In this document: positions 5,283 through 9,064 of the stretch, one piece after another | Layout: every line of letters starts with the position of its first letter | Numbering within the stretch: position 1 is the stretch's first letter | NCBI GenBank assembly: GCA_005877225.1 | Contig: VBPK01000165.1 | Span: 1-9,064, forward strand | Source of the DNA: Nitrososphaerota archaeon | GTDB taxonomy: Archaea; Thermoproteota; Nitrososphaeria; Nitrososphaerales; Gagatemarchaeaceae | Reading direction: 5' to 3' | Length of the DNA stretch: 9,064 bases | Notes under the pieces: generated by a model | What the model saw: the letters and a program-made list of their open reading frames with translations, nothing else | What the model was told of the DNA's origin: nothing | Database searches by the model: none | Program-made: the position numbers and the translations under genes

Positions 5283-5408
5283 TTGGATTCGCTGAGTCTG
5301 ACTTTGAGGTCCGTCACCCTCGGCATCATTAGAGCTGCGGCGGCCGTCGTCCCAGCGGACAGAGTCATTAGGCCTGACTCGTACGAGGCGATAAGAAAGG
5401 ATGAATAA
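5283..5408 (+). CDS. 41-residue small protein abutting the ABC ATPase gene
   Basis: From TTG 5283 the frame encodes MDSLSLTLRSVTLGIIRAAA followed by AVVPADRVIRPDSYEAIRKDE. Its TAA (5406-5408) is immediately followed by the ATPase ATG at 5409, so the two are almost certainly cotranscribed and translationally coupled. A GTG at 5268 would add five residues but lies upstream of the predicted transcript start. The first half is an amphipathic or weakly hydrophobic helix, and the last 16 residues are charged. I do not recognise the family. It could be a membrane-anchoring or assembly partner of the transporter, or a leader whose translation feeds the ATPase start. Reality as a protein is supported by the promoter fit and the exact abutment, but not proven. 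Confidence 0.5.
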   Translation: MDSLSLTLRSVTLGIIRAAAAVVPADRVIRPDSYEAIRKDE

Positions 5409-6074
5409 ATGATTGAACTGAAGTCGGTCTCGAAGCACTATAGGCTGAGCGGGGATGTCCTTGTCAAGGCCGTCGACGACCTCAACCTGACCATACAAGA
5501 CGGGGAATTTGCGATGATAGTCGGCAGGTCAGGTTCTGGCAAGACGACGCTTCTCAGTCTGATTGGGGGGCTTACAAGGCCGACTCAGGGTTCCGTGCAC
5601 GTCGACGGAGTTGATCTCTGGAGCCTGGACGACGCGAACCAGTCTAGGTTCAGGGCCGAGAAGATCGGGTTCGTCTTCCAGATACCGAGCCTTCTCCCGA
5701 CCCTGACGGTACTGGACAACGTGAAGCTGCCCACCATGTTCGCAAGGCAACATGACAGGGTCGGGGAGAAGGCGCTGGGCTTGCTCCAGATGGTGGGACT
5801 CTCCGAGAAGGCACACGCCTACCCGTCACAGCTCTCCGTCGGGCAGCAGAAGAGGGTCGCCCTAGCAAGAGCCCTGGTCAACGGACCGGAGATCGTTCTC
5901 GCGGACGAGCCCACCAGCGACCTCGACAAGACGACGGAGCTAGAGATGATGAAGCTTATCGAAAGAGTCTACGCTGAAGGTCACCGAACCATCGTTATGG
6001 TGACCCACACTCTGGAACTCGCCAGCTATGCGACGAAGGTGCGAACGATGGTCAACGGCGTCCTCAGCGAGTGA
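5409..6074 (+). CDS. ABC transporter ATP-binding protein, LolD/MacB type
   Basis: The protein has 221 residues, full length for a stand-alone nucleotide-binding subunit of the MacB/LolD/FtsE class, which powers mechanical export or extraction with an FtsX-type permease. All motifs are present. Walker A is GRSGSGKTT (39-47), the Q-loop glutamine is Q91, and the signature is LSVGQQKR (142-149). Walker B is IVLADEP (162-168), the D-loop is SDLD (170-173), and the switch histidine is H200. The signature has V where most members have G (LSGGQ). The start is ATG directly after the stop of a 41-residue protein. The usual permease does not follow: the next 780 bases have no intact gene. The permease may be encoded elsewhere or have decayed, so the ATPase may serve another complex. 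Confidence 0.94.
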   Translation: MIELKSVSKHYRLSGDVLVKAVDDLNLTIQDGEFAMIVGRSGSGKTTLLSLIGGLTRPTQGSVHVDGVDLWSLDDANQSRFRAEKIGFVFQIPSLLPTLTVLDNVKLPTMFARQHDRVGEKALGLLQMVGLSEKAHAYPSQLSVGQQKRVALARALVNGPEIVLADEPTSDLDKTTELEMMKLIERVYAEGHRTIVMVTHTLELASYATKVRTMVNGVLSE

Positions 6075-6619
6075 ACGAGTCGGTCAGGCTATGACGCTGA
6101 GGTAGTATCGTTGGTCGGAGGATTCTCGCTCTCGCGGCTGGAGTTGGTCATATTGCCTTCTTCTCTCGACTTATTACCCGATGGAGTACGCTCAGGTGGG
6201 TTCCATCCTGATATTGTCTCCTGGCATGAATTGGGGGACGAGGCCCCGAGGGGCCCGCGGCTCCACTCGCTCATCAGGCGGAGATTCGCGGAAGGGCACC
6301 CAGGACGGCTTCTTCGGGTGCGGAAATGGCTGTTCTAGTCGGCGTACTCCTCTCGACGATGCTGCTGACCACCGGGGCGGCGTACAGCATCTCTTCGACG
6401 AAAGACAAGCTCGGGTCCGACGTACTGGGTGGTTCCCTTAACCAGAAGAAGCATCTCGAGGCCACAGTTTCCTCGTCTTTCTTTGCCCCGCTGGCGGCGC
6501 TTCGACGAAAGGGATCGCCACTGGAGGGTTATCCCGGTCGGGAAGCTCGTTCAAACCGGAGCCGATTCACCAATAGTCTGTTAGCTCCATCCCTCCTGTC
6601 ACGGGTCATGCTTTCTTAA
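6071..6619 (+). pseudogene. Possible decayed permease remnant downstream of the ATPase
   Basis: A GTG overlaps the ATPase stop (GTGA), as is common for coupled permease genes, but the frame stops after 7 codons. Open frames then run 6090-6338 and 6326-6619 in two different phases. The first ends in a basic stretch (SLIRRRFAEGHPGRLLRVRKW). The second begins MAVLVGVLLSTMLLTTGAAY and then SISSTKDKLGSDVL. Basic residues, one hydrophobic helix and an extracytoplasmic segment in that order resemble the N-terminus of an FtsX/MacB-type permease. The match needs frame changes, and everything after about 6470 is unconvincing. It could instead be a tiny membrane protein at 6326 or noncoding DNA. Confidence 0.22.
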
Positions 6620-6854
6620 CCTGTCGGGTTACTTCAACGTAAGTAGGTCGCGACATGACCGACCTCCTCATCCGACTTCCCGAATCCGTGGGCAGTTCGA
6701 TTTCATGAGGGGGAGAAGACTTTGCCACGATTCGGGAGGTCTTAGAGGTTGGTTGTATGGCGAGGGAGCCGAGGGGATGGAGGCCGGTTGAGCTGAGCAA
6801 TTACCTGGGGGGAATGTTCATATCATCCACCGCCAGTCAGAAAACTTCGAAAGA
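6620..6854. other. Intergenic stretch with an interrupted short frame
   Basis: No intact gene is supported here. A plus-strand ATG at 6655 opens MTDLLIRLPESVGSSIS, then TGA. The same frame continues after the stop with ATIREVLEVGCMAREPRGW and RPVELSNYLGG before running into the next gene. It may be a broken gene or chance. A weak TATA-like CATATCA (6819-6825) could serve the next gene. Confidence 0.25.
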
Positions 6855-7127
6855 ATGGTCTGGAAAAGCGCCCTAGCAGGAGGAGTCATTGGCTTCTTGT
6901 TGGGTCTGTTCTTCAAGAGCCTGATACTGGTGCTAATCACATTGAATATGCCTTCCCTCGAAAAATATCTCGTAGACACATTCGTTCCGGCTCATGGAAT
7001 CTCAAATCCTGACTTCATAAGGTTCTTTACCGTTCCGCTTCCCTTCGCACTCCTGGGCGCGGCGATCGGCGCTCTGAAGTACGGAGGCAGAGGCGGGGCC
7101 ACGACCCCGGCAGTACCGGAAACCTAG
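6855..7127 (+). CDS. Small membrane protein with two predicted helices
   Basis: The protein has 90 residues. It starts WKSALAGGVIGFLLGLFFKS and continues with a long hydrophobic segment to about residue 30. A polar outer loop of about 25 residues (LEKYLVDTFVPAHGISNPDF) follows, then a second helix (FFTVPLPFALLGAAIGAL, 58-75) and a short charged, proline-containing tail. Glycine-rich GGVIGFLLG and GAAIGAL resemble helix-packing motifs. I do not recognise the family. The ATG start is preceded by a TATA-like CATATCA about 33 bases upstream, which would leave a leader of about 7 bases. It converges on the CcdA-like gene with 95 bases between, so it is probably a single-gene unit. Confidence 0.6.
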   Translation: MVWKSALAGGVIGFLLGLFFKSLILVLITLNMPSLEKYLVDTFVPAHGISNPDFIRFFTVPLPFALLGAAIGALKYGGRGGATTPAVPET

Positions 7128-7222
7128 AGGAGTGGAGAAAGACCAGCCCAGTTTACCCCCCCCCGCCCATAGAGGAATGGATTTTGCTGTCCTCGAGATT
7201 CTGGGTTGGGTAACGAGGCTCG

Positions 7223-7966
7223 CTACAGCCAGAAGAAGAGAACGAGCCCACCGATGAGGAAGCTGATGCCTATCAGTCTGTTGATGAGCTTCCCATTCTC
7301 CACGACCCCCTTGGTGAAGCGTAGGCGCATGTCCTGAAGCATCAACCCCGAGACCAAGATGGGAATGATTCTGCCCAGAGTGTAGAGTCCGAAGTATACG
7401 AGCACCGCGGGCGGGTCGAGCGTTGAGAGAGAGAGGAAGACGATCGGGATGAGGATGGTGACAGTACAGTGTGCCTGCCCCGGGCCGCCTATGAACACGC
7501 CGTAGAGGAATCCTCCGCGATAACCCTGTATGTTCATGAGGCTCTGTGGCGCGTTGACCCGCGGCACGGGCAAGCTGAAGCTCCTTCCGGTCAGGTAGAC
7601 GAGTCCGATTACGGTGAGTATGGCCCAACCCAGATAGTTGATGATAACAAGAATCGGGGTGTGAATCGGGTTGAAGGGGTTGAGCGTGGCCCAACTGGCA
7701 TAGTTGGCACCCACGTTTCCCAAACCAAGAGCGTCACGAAGTATCACCACCCCAAGTGAAAGTAAGCCGCCGGTGATGGCCGCCCCCACGACCGCGATGC
7801 CGGCGGAGAAGGCGAGACAAACCGCAGCTATGCGTATCCTCGATACCTTCTCCTCATCCGCGGAGAAGTAGGCGAAGAGCCCCGGATAGACCACGAAGCA
7901 GCAGGGGAGGAACCCACTAACTATGCCGACGGTGAACGCGAGGAGCTCATGAAAGGCTTCGATCAA
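7223..7966 (-). CDS. CcdA-like membrane thiol-disulfide carrier
   Basis: The protein has 247 residues and about six membrane helices, the size of CcdA (the transmembrane part of DsbD), which carries electrons from cytoplasmic thioredoxin to extracytoplasmic partners. The first redox site is in helix 1: GFLPCCFVVYPG (18-29), with cysteines 22 and 23 beside a proline. The second is in the middle of the protein: IGGPGQAHCTVTI (159-171), cysteine 167. These fit the paired cysteines in helices 1 and 4 of the family, although the sequences around them differ from the usual PCVLP and SPC patterns. Cysteine 50 is additional. The TTG start at 7964-7966 has a weak GTGA upstream. The preceding gene on the same strand, 94 bases away, is a thioredoxin-fold protein, which supports a redox function; cotranscription is likely. 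Confidence 0.83.
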   Translation of the reverse strand: MIEAFHELLAFTVGIVSGFLPCCFVVYPGLFAYFSADEEKVSRIRIAAVCLAFSAGIAVVGAAITGGLLSLGVVILRDALGLGNVGANYASWATLNPFNPIHTPILVIINYLGWAILTVIGLVYLTGRSFSLPVPRVNAPQSLMNIQGYRGGFLYGVFIGGPGQAHCTVTILIPIVFLSLSTLDPPAVLVYFGLYTLGRIIPILVSGLMLQDMRLRFTKGVVENGKLINRLIGISFLIGGLVLFFWL

Positions 7967-8060
7967 TTGAAGTCACATCCTCTCTTCCAGTCCTCAAGAG
8001 ACTCTCCATTGACTGTTCGCACCCAAGCTCTCAGTCTGGACCCCATCCTAAACAAAGAAG

Positions 8061-8363
8061 TCAGTGAGGATAAACCTTCTCCTCAGTCGTCGGGGCCCTT
8101 CTCGCTGTGGTGCTCTTGATCTTGGCCTGAAGAGCCGCCTGCTTTGGGTATCCCATGAACTCGAGCTTGCCATCGATGTATATCGCGGGAGTCATCGGTG
8201 CCCTGTACTTCACGGCGAGTTCCGGCATCTCCGTTATGTCCATTACTCTCCATGCGAGGTCGGGGACCTCCCCCTTCATTCCCTCAAGGACTGAGATGAC
8301 CTTCTTCTTTACTTCGAAGGGGGTGCAGCCCGTCGCGATCAGAACTTCAACCTCCAACCTCAA
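8061..8363 (-). CDS. Thioredoxin-fold protein with a single active-site cysteine
   Basis: The protein has 100 residues and the small thioredoxin/glutaredoxin-like fold. It has strand LEVEVLIATGC with cysteine 13 at the start of helix 1, a helix FEVKKKVISVLEGM, strand AWRVMDITE, then helix MPELAVKYRA. The cis-proline segment is MTPAIYIDGKLEFMGY (proline 59), followed by a final helix. The active site reads C-T-P-F (13-16), so the resolving cysteine of C-x-x-C is replaced by phenylalanine and no other cysteine occurs. It could form mixed disulfides or act as a thiol-transfer or binding partner, but not as an ordinary dithiol oxidoreductase. The start is TTG 8363, about 7 bases inside the transcript predicted from a TATA-like box. 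It precedes the CcdA-like gene, its likely partner. Confidence 0.75.
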   Translation of the reverse strand: MRLEVEVLIATGCTPFEVKKKVISVLEGMKGEVPDLAWRVMDITEMPELAVKYRAPMTPAIYIDGKLEFMGYPKQAALQAKIKSTTARRAPTTEEKVYPH

Positions 8364-8393
8364 TCTCCACAGTGTGACAAGGGGGCTCGCCTT

Positions 8394-8400
8394 CTTAAAC
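8394..8400 (-). promoter_or_regulatory. TATA-like box of the thioredoxin-ccdA unit
   Basis: The minus strand reads GTTTAAG, centred about 26 bases before 8370, which predicts a leader of about 7 bases before TTG 8363. Confidence 0.4.
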
Positions 8401-8460
8401 CTTGCGTCGCGGTCATTTGCGTTGGCTGCCTCAGCTCCAACCGCGCATCAGTTATTTGAA

Positions 8461-8475
8461 GTTACCTTAGGTAAC
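8461..8475. repeat. Palindrome GTTACCTTAGGTAAC, candidate operator
   Basis: Two perfect 6-base arms (GTTACC, GGTAAC) flank TTA. The site lies in the 184-base gap between the Nudix stop and the thioredoxin gene, about 61 bases upstream of the TATA-like box at 8394-8400. Its size fits a dimeric winged-helix regulator, perhaps an upstream activator site. Only one copy was seen. Confidence 0.4.
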
Positions 8476-8547
8476 CAAGATACTCGGGGTTTGAGGACTA
8501 ATTTATGGTCTGTTTGCGAGGACTAGAGTGTCTAGGAGTAAAGTCTT

Positions 8548-9039
8548 TCAGCTCTTTAGAACTCCAGCAGCTAGAAGAACTTCGTCGTGCCCTCTTCCTA
8601 TCTCATTTTTCACCTTTTCAGGTTGCAGATATTCCAAAATGGAAAAGAGCTGGCTCGAATAGAAGTAGTCGCTGGGGTATCTCGATGCTTCGGCTTCACC
8701 GATAACCCTCGGTTCATTTCTTAGCTTCACATCGTACACGAAACACAGATCCCAGTGGAGCACAGCGAAGCTCCATAAACCTCTGTACTTGATATTCTGA
8801 GCTTCTGCGCCAAGCTGCTCCTTTAGAATCCTTTTGGCAGCATCGTCTGGATGCTCTCCGTATTTGAGATGGGAAGCAGGGAGCAGCCACTTCCCTTTGG
8901 CAAACTCCGGTTTCACAGCCTTTCCAAATAAGATGCGACCCTTCTTCTCAATTACGAGAAAGCTCCCGACGCATAGTCCTGCCTCAGGAGTCGGATAGAC
9001 TATCTTCTCGGCCCCAAAGCGAGCGAACCTCACGCTCAT
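8548..9039 (-). CDS. Nudix-fold hydrolase with a degenerate Nudix box
   Basis: The protein has 163 residues. Strand LCVGSFLVIEKKGRILFGKA (22-41) and WLLPASHLKYGEHPDDAAKR (51-70) followed by ILKEQLG show the Nudix fold. Compared with G-x5-E-x7-R-E-U-x-E-E-x-G-U, the leading G is S56 and E62 and R70 are kept. The base glutamate is I71, E74 is kept, the last glutamate is Q75, and G77 is kept. The box is thus missing metal-binding or catalytic residues. The layout partly recalls GDP-mannose mannosyl hydrolases, whose box also departs from the rule (R-L-T-x-A-E-L-G), but the changes are not the same. The substrate would be a nucleoside-diphosphate compound, or the protein may only bind one. The ATG at 9037-9039 is chosen, but the frame is open to the window edge, so a longer protein is possible. 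Confidence 0.8.
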   Translation of the reverse strand: MSVRFARFGAEKIVYPTPEAGLCVGSFLVIEKKGRILFGKAVKPEFAKGKWLLPASHLKYGEHPDDAAKRILKEQLGAEAQNIKYRGLWSFAVLHWDLCFVYDVKLRNEPRVIGEAEASRYPSDYFYSSQLFSILEYLQPEKVKNEIGRGHDEVLLAAGVLKS

Positions 9040-9064
9040 AGGAGTATCTTGTTGCTCGAGGCGC

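Noticed and set aside
7002..7694. 230-codon minus-strand frame overlapping the CcdA-like gene
   Set aside because: Same strand, different phase; rich in H, R and P with no membrane helices, while the overlapping frame has six helices and redox cysteines.

Overview
The window looks archaeal. Seven of the gene starts have an A/T-rich TATA-like box centred about 26-28 bases upstream of a GTG or TTG start, the pattern expected for leaderless archaeal mRNAs. Short archaeal winged-helix regulators, an Hsp20 driven by a strong TATA box, and an asparaginyl-tRNA-synthetase-derived asparagine synthetase point the same way. Base composition is moderately GC-rich and the gene set is of a mesophilic, soil/sediment type. 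A lineage near Nitrososphaerota/Thermoproteota is my guess, but the sequence alone does not settle it.

Layout from left to right. Bases 1-2526 are all on the minus strand: a truncated ArsR-type winged-helix regulator, an Hsp20 chaperone with its own promoter, a secreted seven-bladed beta-propeller ('lactonase'-like) protein, and a second small winged-helix regulator. That regulator is divergent from a three-helix membrane protein on the plus strand (2633-2914). The promoter of the membrane protein and the promoter of the beta-propeller share an exact 12-base element next to their TATA boxes, which suggests one regulator controls both neighbours. Next comes an overlooked small minus-strand gene (3324 down to 3029). 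It encodes two zinc ribbons with identical spacing but is split by a one-base frame change.

From 3399 to 7127 the genes are on the plus strand. They are an unidentified protein with a predicted coiled-coil end, an archaeal asparagine synthetase A, and a 41-residue small protein directly abutting a LolD/MacB-type ABC ATPase. A roughly 780-base stretch follows, with no intact gene but possible remnants of the missing permease, and then a two-helix membrane protein. The last part is on the minus strand: a Nudix-fold protein with a degenerate box, a thioredoxin-fold protein with only one active-site cysteine, and a CcdA-like membrane thiol carrier. The last two probably form a redox module that moves reducing power across the membrane.

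No tRNA, rRNA, insertion sequence, integrase or CRISPR array was seen. The most interesting points are the shared promoter element around the regulator, the frame-split tandem zinc-ribbon gene, the ABC ATPase without a permease, and the one-cysteine thioredoxin paired with a CcdA.
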